Shown: one piece after another, positions 55,714-63,839 of the stretch
How the letters are laid out: each line of letters opens with the position of its first letter
Numbering within the stretch: position 1 is the stretch's first letter
DNA from: Acidobacteriota bacterium
GTDB taxonomy: Bacteria > Acidobacteriota > Blastocatellia > Chloracidobacteriales > Chloracidobacteriaceae
Length of the DNA: 64,000 nucleotides
Assembly (NCBI GenBank): GCA_016208495.1
Contig: JACQXX010000052.1
Coordinates: 1 to 64,000, forward strand
Direction: 5' to 3'
The notes under the pieces: model-generated
The model's input: the letters and a program-made list of their open reading frames with translations, nothing else
What the model was told of the DNA's origin: nothing
Database searches by the model: none
Translations under genes and position numbers: made by a program

Positions 55714-56133
55714 ATGCCTATGTTTCCATTTCATCTTGCCTTTCCCGTCACCAATCTTGAAGCCACACGCTCGTTTTACGTTGAACTGCTGGGATGCACA
55801 GTCGGACGCGAAGCCGAGCGCTGGATTGATTTTGACCTGTTTGGCCACCAGATTTCGGCGCACCTGGCTGATTCCGTCGTTGGAAAAGTCGCGTCCAATG
55901 ATGTTGACTCCAAACAGGTGCCGATTCCCCACTTTGGGGTGATTCTGGACTGGGACACGTTTCATCACCTGGCTGACCGACTGCAAACGGCCCGGATTGA
56001 ATTCATCATTGAACCTTATATCCGGTTTCAGGGCGAAGTCGGTGAACAGGCGACCATGTTTTTCCCGGATCCAAGCGGCAATTATCTCGAATTTAAAGCT
56101 TTTAAGAACCTGGAATCGGTTTTTGCACGCTAA
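55714..56133 (+). CDS. VOC-family (glyoxalase-fold) protein
   Basis: 139 residues, the usual length of a one-domain VOC protein. Typical elements: [20 protein letters not shown] at the start, HFGVILD in the middle, and [15 protein letters not shown] at the end, with His and Glu metal ligands in the expected places. VOC enzymes include dioxygenases, isomerases and antibiotic-binding proteins, so the substrate is unknown. Stands alone between unrelated genes; the start may be the second Met. Confidence 0.85.
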   Translation: MPMFPFHLAFPVTNLEATRSFYVELLGCTVGREAERWIDFDLFGHQISAHLADSVVGKVASNDVDSKQVPIPHFGVILDWDTFHHLADRLQTARIEFIIEPYIRFQGEVGEQATMFFPDPSGNYLEFKAFKNLESVFAR

Positions 56134-56401
56134 CCCAGGCGACAACTCAGGTGAAATTCTGCTGGGAGCAAAGCTTATTTGTGCTCACGGCACGTTTTTT
56201 TATTCTCCGCTCCCAGCTCCTTTTTTCCCGACCAGTTCGAGTTCAACCTCCAATTTGACGGCTTTTTCAGACTGAAGGAAGTCGTCTTGAGCCTTCCCCG
56301 GTGTGCAAGAGTTGGCGTTCCCCCTGTTCGAACCAGCCAAATTTGCGGTAAAGTCCCTGCTTTCGCCGCTTTTTTGATCAAAGAAAGGTATTCGTTTGAA
56401 C

Positions 56402-56968
56402 ATGGCAGAAATTTTTGTGAGTACTGACATTGAGGCCGATGGACCAATTCCAGGCCCATATTCGATGCTAAGCTTTGCTTCAGCCGCCTATCGAGCTGAT
56501 AAAACCCTGGTCAGCACGTTTTCAGCCAATCTGGAAACCTTACCCGGTGCGTCTGGGCATCCATTGACAATGACCTGGTGGGAAACCCAGCGCGACGCCT
56601 GGATTGCCTGTCGTCAAAACATGCGGCCTCCTGAAGAGGCAATGAAGGAATATCTCCTCTGGCTCAAACAACTTCCTGGTAAACCTGTGTTTGTGGCCTA
56701 CCCGGCAGCCTTTGATTTTATGTTCGTGCAGTGGTATTTGATTCGGTTTACAGGCGAGAGCCCCTTTGCCCACTCAGCACTCGATATCAAAAGCTACGCC
56801 ATGGCCATGCTGAAGTCCAATTTCCGTGAAACGGTCAAACCGGCCCTCCCACGGCACTGGTTTGATGATCTCCCACACACGCACGTCGCCCTTGATGACG
56901 CGCTTGAACAGGGAGCGCTCTTTTGCAATATGCTGGCCGATAATTTGAAGATGAAAGAAAGTCAGTAG
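56402..56968 (+). CDS. DEDDh-type 3'-5' exonuclease
   Basis: 188 residues from the ATG at 56402; a TTG six bases upstream is also open. The motifs of the DnaQ-like fold are in order: STDIEADG (Asp, Glu), [11 protein letters not shown] (Asp) and [11 protein letters not shown] (His, Asp). This family degrades RNA or DNA from the 3' end. The protein is short and has no extra domain. AAAGG precedes the start. The neighbours give no hint of a specific role. Confidence 0.85.
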   Translation: MAEIFVSTDIEADGPIPGPYSMLSFASAAYRADKTLVSTFSANLETLPGASGHPLTMTWWETQRDAWIACRQNMRPPEEAMKEYLLWLKQLPGKPVFVAYPAAFDFMFVQWYLIRFTGESPFAHSALDIKSYAMAMLKSNFRETVKPALPRHWFDDLPHTHVALDDALEQGALFCNMLADNLKMKESQ

Positions 56969-57160
56969 TCCGTAGTTGATACGTCAGTAGTCCGTAGTCC
57001 GTAGACCAAACCTGGATTGTTGAGTCCGTGAAATTTTTGAAAAAAGATGTTCCTAACTGACTCAAATAGAACAAAATCCACTTGACACGAATTCCAAAAT
57101 CCCAACACTCGACGACTGACGACTGACGACTGACGACTGACGACTGACGACTGACTGATT
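56962..57160. repeat. Heptamer arrays TAGTCCG and GACTGAC
   Basis: CAGTAGTCCGTAG units at 56965-57005, and six GACTGAC-type units at about 57110-57152 followed by GACTGATTG. The end of the exonuclease reading frame runs into the first array. The second array lies just upstream of the subtilase leader. Confidence 0.85.
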
Positions 57161-57206
57161 GAACACCTTGCCCCTCTACTACACTTCCCTTGGTTCGGAG
57201 TTTTCA

Positions 57207-58553
57207 ATGCAAGTGCTTTGCTCAGTGTGTTATTACGCAACTGAAGCCCAACAACTTTTTTTCCCATCTCGAGTGTCAGATGAGGTTCGAGAACTCATTC
57301 GAAATAACCTTCCCCGGTGGAACGACCAGGAAGGTGTCTGCCGTGACTGCGTTGACCGTTTTGCCAGGGCCAAAGCTCGCGTCTCAATTTATTTTCCGAA
57401 TGGCAAACCCGTGAAAGACTTCAAAATTCTCCCAACACCGCTTCGATTGGGCGCCAGCCCACGTTATACCGGTAACGGCGTGACCATGGCTTTTCTCGAT
57501 TCCGGGTTTTACAACCATCCGGATCTGATCCAACCGTTGAATCGGATCGTGAAATATAAAAATATTGTCACGGGGAGCGAAAACATTCAGGAATTGAATG
57601 ATTGTGACGCATCAAGCTGGCACGGGATGATGACCTCAGTGGTGGCCGCCGGCAATGGATATCTCTCAGAAGGGTTGTACCGTGGCATTGCTTCCAACGC
57701 CAAACTGGTACTGGTCAAGGTTGGGAGCGCCCGACGCATTCAGCACGACGATATTCGGCGCGGTTTTGATTGGGTGATTCAAAACAAAGACCGCTACCAC
57801 ATCCGCATCATCAATGTCTCGTGCGGTGGCGACTATGAAGCTTCGTATCTGGAGGATCAACTTTCCATTTCGGCTGAAAAGGCCGTTCGAGCGGGAATGG
57901 TGGTGGTGGCCGCCGTCGGAAACGCCGGGCATGACCCTTCGCACCCGGTTGTGCCACCCGCGAGTGCACCGTCAGTCATCACTGTTGGCGGGCTGGACGA
58001 CAAAAACACGCTTGACTCTAAATTTCACGATATGTACCACTCCAGCTACGGCCCAACGATTGACGGTCTTCAAAAACCAGAAATCATCGCCCCTGGAATC
58101 TGGGTCCCAGCACCAATCCTGCCCCAAACCCCAACCGCCGCCGAAGCTGAATTTCTTGACAAACTTGACCGGGCAAATGACCAGAACCTGAAACCAATTC
58201 TCCTGGCTCATCCTGGAATTGACAGTGAACTGGATGCCTCAGCCAATCTGGCGCCGTATCTAATTCGCCATCTGGTCAAAATCAAAATTCAAGACCGAAA
58301 TGTTATTTCTGGTCATTACAAACACGTGGATGGGACCTCGTTTGCCGCACCGATTGTTTCCTCAGTCATTGCCCAAATCATTGAAGCCAATCCAAATCTG
58401 ACGCCGCTTCAAATCAAACATCTGTTGATCAAAACATCCCAACGACTTTCGCATATTGATACTGACCGTCAGGGGTGGGGAGTGGTCAACCCACGTCGGG
58501 CGGTGGTGGCCGCCATCGAAGCCCGCATGAATATCACCGAAAAACGGGGATAG
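57207..58553 (+). CDS. Subtilisin-like serine protease (S8) with N-terminal CxxC motifs
   Basis: 448 residues from 57207 (GGAG nine bases upstream), not from an upstream TTG. The catalytic triad is complete: Asp98 (FLDSGF), His139 (SSWHGMMTS) and Ser378 (DGTSFAAP), with oxyanion Asn239 (AVGNAGH). There is no signal peptide; instead the N-terminus has CSVC and CRDC pairs that may bind zinc. So it is probably a cytosolic protease whose activity is controlled by this ribbon. An insert of about 60 residues (APILPQTPTAAEAEFLDKLD...) lies before Ser378. A possible effector or housekeeping protease; no neighbours support one choice. Confidence 0.88.
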   Translation: MQVLCSVCYYATEAQQLFFPSRVSDEVRELIRNNLPRWNDQEGVCRDCVDRFARAKARVSIYFPNGKPVKDFKILPTPLRLGASPRYTGNGVTMAFLDSGFYNHPDLIQPLNRIVKYKNIVTGSENIQELNDCDASSWHGMMTSVVAAGNGYLSEGLYRGIASNAKLVLVKVGSARRIQHDDIRRGFDWVIQNKDRYHIRIINVSCGGDYEASYLEDQLSISAEKAVRAGMVVVAAVGNAGHDPSHPVVPPASAPSVITVGGLDDKNTLDSKFHDMYHSSYGPTIDGLQKPEIIAPGIWVPAPILPQTPTAAEAEFLDKLDRANDQNLKPILLAHPGIDSELDASANLAPYLIRHLVKIKIQDRNVISGHYKHVDGTSFAAPIVSSVIAQIIEANPNLTPLQIKHLLIKTSQRLSHIDTDRQGWGVVNPRRAVVAAIEARMNITEKRG

Positions 58554-58568
58554 GGTAGGAATGAAGAA

Positions 58569-58685
58569 TGGAGTTAGTGGTTAGTGGTTAGAAATCAATA
58601 CTTTCGAAAAAGAATCAAGCACCAAGCACCAAGCACTAACTGCTAATCACTAACCACTAACCACTAAAAGATTTCTTCATTCGAA
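58569..58685. repeat. Heptamer repeats GGTTAGT / CACTAAC
   Basis: GTTAGTGGTTAGTGG at 58571-58590 and CACTAACCACTAACCAC near 58650-58670, in inverted orientation around a 60-bp spacer containing CAAGCACCAAGCAC. They sit between the convergent subtilase and kinase genes and can form a hairpin. Confidence 0.75.
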
Positions 58686-60071
58686 TCAGGCGTAGTTTCC
58701 GACCGGGTGTAGCCGAATATGCTTGAGTTCATAGCATAATTCAGTGGCGGAGGGTCGCCGGTCAGGCGATTTGGACAACATCCGCATTACCAGATCATCG
58801 AGTTCAGGTGGAATACCCGGCGTGATCTCGCGCAATGGCCGAGCTTCTTTGGTCAGATGCATCACGGCCACCGTGCAAATATCACCTTCGAGGGATTGAA
58901 ACGGCACATGCCCGCATAACATTTGATACAGCGTAATTCCCAGACTGTAAATGTCGGTCCGCCCATCATAGGGCAGGTTTCCAAGCCGCTCGGGTGACAT
59001 ATAGGTCGGCGTCCCAATCACCCGGCCAATCGTGACGTGCTGCAGATCAATTCTGGATTCCCCTAAAAGCTTGGCCAGCCCAAAATCAACGACTTTCACA
59101 ACTTCCCCGTCTTTGGTCTGGTGGAGGAAAATATTATCCGGTTTGATGTCGCGGTGGACAATTCCGGCGGCGTGGGCCTCGGCCAGGACTTCACAGATTG
59201 GAAGGGCAATTTCAACACATCGCTCTGGGGCGAGTCGCCCATGCTGGGAGATTTCTTTCGTCAAAGGATGGCCGCTGAGCAGTTCCATTACCAGGTAGGC
59301 AATCCCGGCGGAACTAATCCCAAAATCGAGGATCGAAACCGCATTCGGATGTTGAATCCGACAGGCAGACACGCCTTCGAGCCGAAACCGATCCAAATCG
59401 CTCTGAGTGGCATGGCCTGAACGCGGTTGAAAAACCTTGACGGCCACCAGCCGATTCAACCCGGTGTGCATGGCTTCGTAAACCGTTCCAAATCCACCGG
59501 TTCCGATTTTCTTTTCCAGCCGGTACTTCCCATCGAGTACCGTTCCCGGCAGGACTTCGGAGAGGGCTGAAAAGATCATCTGCGCCCGCCGGTTTGATTC
59601 CATCAGGTCTTCGCGAGAGCGGGTTAATTCTTCATTTTTGCGGGCCAGTTCCGCATTTTTGGTTTCGAGGTCTTTCTGAAGGCGGGAAATTTTGAGCTGG
59701 TTTTCGATCCGGGCCAGGACTTCCTCAAACTGGAACGGCTTGGTCACATAATCAACGCCGCCAACTTCAAAGGCCCGCACCTTGTCCATGACTTCATCGA
59801 GCGCGCTGATAAAGATAACCGGAACATCCCGACTGCGTGGGTCAGCTTTGAGTTGCTGACACACCTCATAGCCATCCATCTCCGGCATGGTGATGTCAAG
59901 CATCACTAAATCCGGCAAACACGAACGGGTGGCGGCCAGCGCCCGGCGGCCACTGGTGGCGACGCGGACGTGATATTTCCGATCAAAAAGCATGCTCGAT
60001 AGCAGGTTGAGGTTTATTGGGTTGTCATCAACGATCAAGATATCGCCTTTTGAACCGTTGGGTGAACTCAT
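58686..60071 (-). CDS. Response-regulator receiver / Ser-Thr protein kinase hybrid
   Basis: 461 residues. A REC domain at about 10-125 has the DD pair (LIVDDN), phospho-acceptor Asp in LVMLDITMPEMDG, and FISALD...VTKPF. A coiled coil at about 128-170 joins it to a eukaryotic-type kinase at about 185-450 with GTGGFGTVYEA, AVKVF, HRDIKPDN, DFGLAK and TPTYMSPERL, so all catalytic motifs are present. It is a receiver that likely gates kinase activity upon phosphorylation by an unseen histidine kinase. There is no membrane segment or output DNA-binding domain. GGAGAG precedes the start. Confidence 0.93.
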   Translation of the reverse strand: MSSPNGSKGDILIVDDNPINLNLLSSMLFDRKYHVRVATSGRRALAATRSCLPDLVMLDITMPEMDGYEVCQQLKADPRSRDVPVIFISALDEVMDKVRAFEVGGVDYVTKPFQFEEVLARIENQLKISRLQKDLETKNAELARKNEELTRSREDLMESNRRAQMIFSALSEVLPGTVLDGKYRLEKKIGTGGFGTVYEAMHTGLNRLVAVKVFQPRSGHATQSDLDRFRLEGVSACRIQHPNAVSILDFGISSAGIAYLVMELLSGHPLTKEISQHGRLAPERCVEIALPICEVLAEAHAAGIVHRDIKPDNIFLHQTKDGEVVKVVDFGLAKLLGESRIDLQHVTIGRVIGTPTYMSPERLGNLPYDGRTDIYSLGITLYQMLCGHVPFQSLEGDICTVAVMHLTKEARPLREITPGIPPELDDLVMRMLSKSPDRRPSATELCYELKHIRLHPVGNYA

Positions 60072-60274
60072 TCACGTACTCTCCATTGGGCTGAACATGA
60101 GGAAATTGCGGGCAGTGGCCGAAAGAGTATAGACCACTCCCTGGAAAAAGCCAAAAAATGGCCCCGATGAACTGAAGACTGATTGATTTGGATTTGGGTT
60201 CAAGCTCGCACGGACGATGGTGCCGTCAAAACGATGAATGAGTCGAAAAGAAAGGAACAGAATGGAAGTGAAAA

Positions 60275-60632
60275 TGGAGATGAGGGGAGTCGAACCCCTG
60301 TCCGCAGACCTTGGATGGCAGAGCCTACGAGCGTAGTCGCTTCCGTCAGATTTCATCTTCGCACAGCCGGAACAGCGACCTGCGCGATACGAAGACTAAC
60401 CCAGTTTGATCTCGCCCGTCACCCCTGAGTACAGGTGACGGACCAGCCTGTGAAAGTAACGCCCGATCACGAACGCACAGACAACGTGCGTGTCAGACGC
60501 TAGCTAGCTTATTAGGCTGCTAGTGCGAATTCCTGCGTGTTGGCAGGTTTTGTTTCCATGCAGGAGCGGGTTACATGGTTCCCGGCACGCCTCTGGTCAC
60601 CGCATTGCCCACGTCGAAACCGTGACATCCCC
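60275..60632 (-). ncRNA. ssrA: Transfer-messenger RNA (tmRNA)
   Basis: 358 bases. On the minus strand the 5' end GGGGATGTCACGGTTTCGAC and the 3' part ending GTTCGACTCCCCTCATCTCC form the tRNA-like half; GGGGAUG pairs with CAUCUCC, followed by discriminator A, with CCA not encoded. The T-arm is at 60284-60298. The resume codon is GCC (60542-60544) and the tag reads ANTQEFALAA, then two stop codons (60512-60514, 60509-60511). It rescues stalled ribosomes with SmpB, and the LAA end targets products for proteolysis. It is a single-piece tmRNA. Confidence 0.96.
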
Positions 60633-60713
60633 ATATTCGGTTGTGAAAGAACTGCCTTCGATGTTACCTGCCTGTAACACGAGGCGTCAACAGCCGACAG
60701 CAAAGGCACGCCA

Positions 60714-60872
60714 GAATGAAGAATTGAGAATGAAGAATTGAGAATGAAGGACCTGCTTCCAGGATGTTGTCTGAGTTCTGATTGCTCCTTATGTCTATCA
60801 ACTCATTCAATCAAATAAAGTTAGTGAACTACTGACTACTGACTACTGACTACTGACTACTGACTACTGACT
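60714..60872. repeat. GAATGAAGAATTGA repeats and ACTACTG heptamers
   Basis: Two and a half GAATGAAGAATTGA units (60714-60749), then TCAATCAAATAAAGTTAGTG, and about six ACTACTG-type heptamers to 60872. The same order, CAATCAAATA...TTAGTGAACTACTGAC, occurs before the MoxR gene. The array enters the last codons of the neighbouring small gene (SSSSQ). Confidence 0.8.
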
Positions 60873-61223
60873 GGAGCTACTTCTTTTTTCCAATTCCCTG
60901 AGCGCAATCCGGAGTTCATTTCGATCCCGTTCATCGCCCAGAATCAGGAGGTTTTCAGGTTCAACACCTTTTTTTACAAGTGGACGGGCGCCACCTGTGA
61001 TGATTCTCGGAAGGCCGAGTCCCCAGGTATTGACGCTGGCTGCAATGCAGTGGCCAAGATGGCGCTGTTCTTCAAGTTCTTCGCGGGTTCGAATATAAAA
61101 GACTTCCCGCTGGCATTCGTTGCAATAGCGTTTGTCAGGATCGTCAAGGATCAAGAGTTCCTCCCAGTACATCGGACATTTGAACTTAAAGTCACACTCG
61201 TGGATGACAGATTTTGCGACCAT
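60864..61223 (-). CDS. Small zinc-binding-type protein, unknown
   Basis: 119 residues. The first half has the pattern FKCPMYWEELLILDD...YCNECQREVFYI, a CxxxxWxxL and CxxC arrangement known from a small conserved family of unknown function found in bacteria with many TPR and kinase genes. The second half is charged and ends in serines coded by the heptamer array. The start at 61223 fits the family. Function is unknown. Confidence 0.65.
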   Translation of the reverse strand: MVAKSVIHECDFKFKCPMYWEELLILDDPDKRYCNECQREVFYIRTREELEEQRHLGHCIAASVNTWGLGLPRIITGGARPLVKKGVEPENLLILGDERDRNELRIALRELEKRSSSSQ

Positions 61224-61274
61224 AAAAACCTCATGATTTGTTATTTTGGCATTGCCAGACTGATACCCCTTTGG

Positions 61275-61817
61275 TTACCACAAATGACCCATTGCCTTAA
61301 ACTGACTGGCTGGCTGGTGTCTGGTAAAAACATCTTTGTCCAGATCAAAGAAGAGCCCGGCGTTGACAACGGTTTTGATATACCACCAGTGGCCCTGCCA
61401 GTCAGGCGCATACCGACCATTTGTCATCATCTGGACCCAATCCCCAGGAGGTGAGCACAATGTCTTTCGCATATGTAACCTGATCGGAGCGCCGCTTGAC
61501 TGTACAAAGGTTACCCAGGCGTGCTGCTCATTGTGACCAACCGCGATAGACCCAGTTCCAGGAAAAATATAAGGACTTGCAGTGATCTTTTCCAGGGGAG
61601 CGGAGAATGAGTTTTCTTCACCAAAATGTACTGAATGGAAAATCACTCGTGCTTTTGGGTCCGGAACTGAATCAACTGGAAACAGCATCTGTTCCGGAAC
61701 GGCATACCGGGCTCTGGCCAGCGGCCCCACACGTGAAACTTTTGTCCATCTGGTTGTAATCTCCTGCACCAGCAAAACTGGTTTTCTGACTTCAGCTATG
61801 TTCTTTGGGTTTCCCAT
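61275..61817 (-). CDS. Hypothetical protein, 180 residues
   Basis: Not recognised. No signal peptide or membrane helix. There is a beta-rich pattern with many aromatics (HAWVTFVQSS, GHWWYIKTV). The start at 61817 has AAGGGA, and the gene begins 11 bp after the stop of the membrane protein upstream, so the pair is translated together. A longer frame to 61832 needs a TTG start. Confidence 0.6.
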   Translation of the reverse strand: MGNPKNIAEVRKPVLLVQEITTRWTKVSRVGPLARARYAVPEQMLFPVDSVPDPKARVIFHSVHFGEENSFSAPLEKITASPYIFPGTGSIAVGHNEQHAWVTFVQSSGAPIRLHMRKTLCSPPGDWVQMMTNGRYAPDWQGHWWYIKTVVNAGLFFDLDKDVFTRHQPASQFKAMGHLW

Positions 61818-61828
61818 ACTTCCCTTTT

Positions 61829-62251
61829 TCAATCATCTTCTTTCGGCTTTTCTGCCTTCCCAGTCAACATACTGGTAAAACCAAGCGCCAGAGCGGAACA
61901 GAAGGTAACCACCAGGGTTCGTTCCCACCACACAAAATGCATATAGTCACTCTCGGTACGTGGCTGGCCGGTTTTCCCAACGTAGCCTTGCGGAGTTTTG
62001 CGAATTGGTGCGTCTGGAAATTGCCAGAAGCCATAAAACAACACGCCTATCGCTGTCAGAATACCCGCCAGAAACAGCGCATTCACCACTTTTCCTAACG
62101 GCGTTATAGGTTGTCGCTGTCGGTCGAGTGCAGCCTGCCTGTGAACTCTTTCAAGTGCCTGGTCAAAAATGGTGCGGACTTCGCCCATCATGCCTTTTTC
62201 AGGAGTTCTGGCTGATGACGCAGTAGTCACGGGTTGATCAGTTTTTTTCAT
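61829..62251 (-). CDS. Two-helix membrane protein, unknown
   Basis: 140 residues. Helices at about 54-74 (VVNALFLAGILTAIGVLFYG) and 108-126. The first half is charged (RTIFDQALERVHRQAALDRQ), probably cytosolic. It lies directly before the 180-residue gene on the same strand. No family is recognised. Confidence 0.6.
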   Translation of the reverse strand: MKKTDQPVTTASSARTPEKGMMGEVRTIFDQALERVHRQAALDRQRQPITPLGKVVNALFLAGILTAIGVLFYGFWQFPDAPIRKTPQGYVGKTGQPRTESDYMHFVWWERTLVVTFCSALALGFTSMLTGKAEKPKEDD

Positions 62252-62354
62252 TGGGAATTCCCCTTTATCTGATTTTGAGAGGCTTACCTGATATGAATGA
62301 GAAAAGGGTTGATCCTAGATTTACCGCCTGAAGGCGGGACTCTGAGCTTTTTTG

Positions 62355-62600
62355 TCACTTTCTCCTGTCAATTATTCCCAATCCGTCAGCTTCAGTTACC
62401 AGAAACTCATCATTGATTTTGCCAAGCTCAGCCTGGATTTCAGGATCTGCCGCCATGAAAGCGAGTTGAGCATCCTCATTTTTACCAGAGCTTAATCGGT
62501 GACGAATCTGCTGTGAAACCCGCTCAATCAAAACAAGCTGTTCAATGATTGGAAGCTGGCCAACGAGTTCTTCAAGCTGAGTTAAATTTGCAGATGCCAT
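62355..62600 (-). CDS. Small antitoxin-like or regulatory protein
   Basis: 81 residues from 62600 (GAGGG about ten bases upstream); a longer frame to 62699 gives a sequence with no sense. The helical start LEELVGQLPIIEQLVLIERV looks like small antitoxins that pair with RelE/ParE-type toxins, but no toxin gene lies next to it. It could be an orphan. Low certainty on function. Confidence 0.55.
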   Translation of the reverse strand: MASANLTQLEELVGQLPIIEQLVLIERVSQQIRHRLSSGKNEDAQLAFMAADPEIQAELGKINDEFLVTEADGLGIIDRRK

Positions 62601-62720
62601 AACCAGAAGCCCTCTCACTTTTGAAAATACAGAGCATTGATGATTCATTCGAAGAACCGAAGGCCATGGAATGCTAAAGAACCGGGTTAGTTCAGACAAC
62701 CAGTTCCAAATTCAAGCAGT

Positions 62721-63230
62721 TCAATTTACAAGAGTCTGCTCTCCGATCTTGTACGGTCCACTGCTCACTTCTTGCTGGAAGATGATTTTCCGAAAACCCA
62801 GCTTGCGAAACTGGGTTGCCAGATGGTCAAAAACCTGGTCACGCTCGGGTTTGCTCTTTCCGAACAGCGTGATTTTCCCAAAAGTCACAATCACCAGGTT
62901 TCTGCGGATTCGTCGAGAGGTCAGAAATTTCGGAAGATTGGCTTCTTTCACCAGTTCGTGTGGATCCCGGAAAGGCTTGACCATTGAAAAACTGGCTTTT
63001 TGCGGAAAGTATTCAACCACAAGATCAGCTTTTTCACGCTGGCGGTCACCTTCCAGAGCCCACTCCGGTGGCGGTCCTGGCGGTGCCGGTGGCCCCTGAG
63101 GAGGAAGAAAAATCGGCTCATTCTCAGTTGGAAGATGCCGATAAATCGGCTCATGTGGAGTTTGCGTGGCTGCCAGAATTGCAAATACACTAAAGCCAAC
63201 CGCCAGAATAGCAAGGCGTGGATGGTTCAT
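62721..63230 (-). CDS. Exported hypothetical protein, proline-rich
   Basis: 169 residues. A signal peptide (MNHPRLAILAVGFSVFAILA) is followed by a proline-rich stretch (PPQGPPAPPGPPPEW) and a compact C-terminal domain (VIVTFGKITLFGKSKPERDQ). GGAGG is seven bases before the start at 63230. Not recognised. Probably periplasmic. Confidence 0.65.
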   Translation of the reverse strand: MNHPRLAILAVGFSVFAILAATQTPHEPIYRHLPTENEPIFLPPQGPPAPPGPPPEWALEGDRQREKADLVVEYFPQKASFSMVKPFRDPHELVKEANLPKFLTSRRIRRNLVIVTFGKITLFGKSKPERDQVFDHLATQFRKLGFRKIIFQQEVSSGPYKIGEQTLVN

Positions 63231-63267
63231 ATTTCCTCCGTAGCTCTCTCAAGAAATACCTTCTCAC

Positions 63268-63296
63268 CACGAAACACACGAAACACACGAAAAAAT
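63268..63296. repeat. CACACGAAA short repeats
   Basis: CACGAAACACACGAAACACA, the reverse complement of the motif at 6346-6370. It stands between two minus-strand genes, in the leader of the exported protein's downstream neighbour. One more sign of the window-wide simple-repeat family. Confidence 0.7.
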
Positions 63297-63323
63297 CAAT
63301 CCAAATTGAACGGCTTTGTTTTT

Positions 63324-63839
63324 TCAGTCCACCATCTTCACCTGAATGGTCGCCCCCGGAGGCAAATCTTTGACTTGAAACCGGACATTCCCCGTAAAGC
63401 CGATGTGTTCGGCAAGCCGCATGTGAACATAATTCTCAAAGTTATAGTTTCCGCCCAGGACCGGCAACAGTTTGAGTCCGTAGCACTTCCCTGGAGGCAA
63501 AACCCCGAGGATCGCCCGGAGCTGGTTCACGGTTGATACCTGCAGCACGGTCTCACGAAACTCCGGTTTTTGGAGCTTTGCCTGAAATTCGGCTTGTGAA
63601 GCCGCGACTTTTTCAAGTTTTCCTTCGACTGTTTGCAACCAGTACACTGCACCGCCAGCATCGCTCAGAAAAACGTCTCCGCAGGCCGTAAACCGGAGCG
63701 GGCGCAGCCCATCGCCGATCAACCATTTCCATTCCTTCGACAGCGCGGTCATGACCTGCCCATCAGCCTGGACATAAAAATGATCAGACGACGTGTTTTC
63801 AGGTAATGCTTTACCAAATAATCTGTCAAAAATGCCCAT
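63324..63839 (-). CDS. DUF1851-like protein (T6SS immunity Tdi1-type)
   Basis: 171 residues. MGIFDRLFG start and CGDVFLSDAGGAVYWLQT, GKCYGLKLLPVLGGNYNFEN and the middle region fit DUF1851-type proteins, some of which protect against type VI secretion toxins (Tdi1). No toxin or T6SS gene is near, so it is either an orphan immunity protein or has another role. GGGGGA is a strong ribosome-binding site before 63839. Confidence 0.75.
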   Translation of the reverse strand: MGIFDRLFGKALPENTSSDHFYVQADGQVMTALSKEWKWLIGDGLRPLRFTACGDVFLSDAGGAVYWLQTVEGKLEKVAASQAEFQAKLQKPEFRETVLQVSTVNQLRAILGVLPPGKCYGLKLLPVLGGNYNFENYVHMRLAEHIGFTGNVRFQVKDLPPGATIQVKMVD

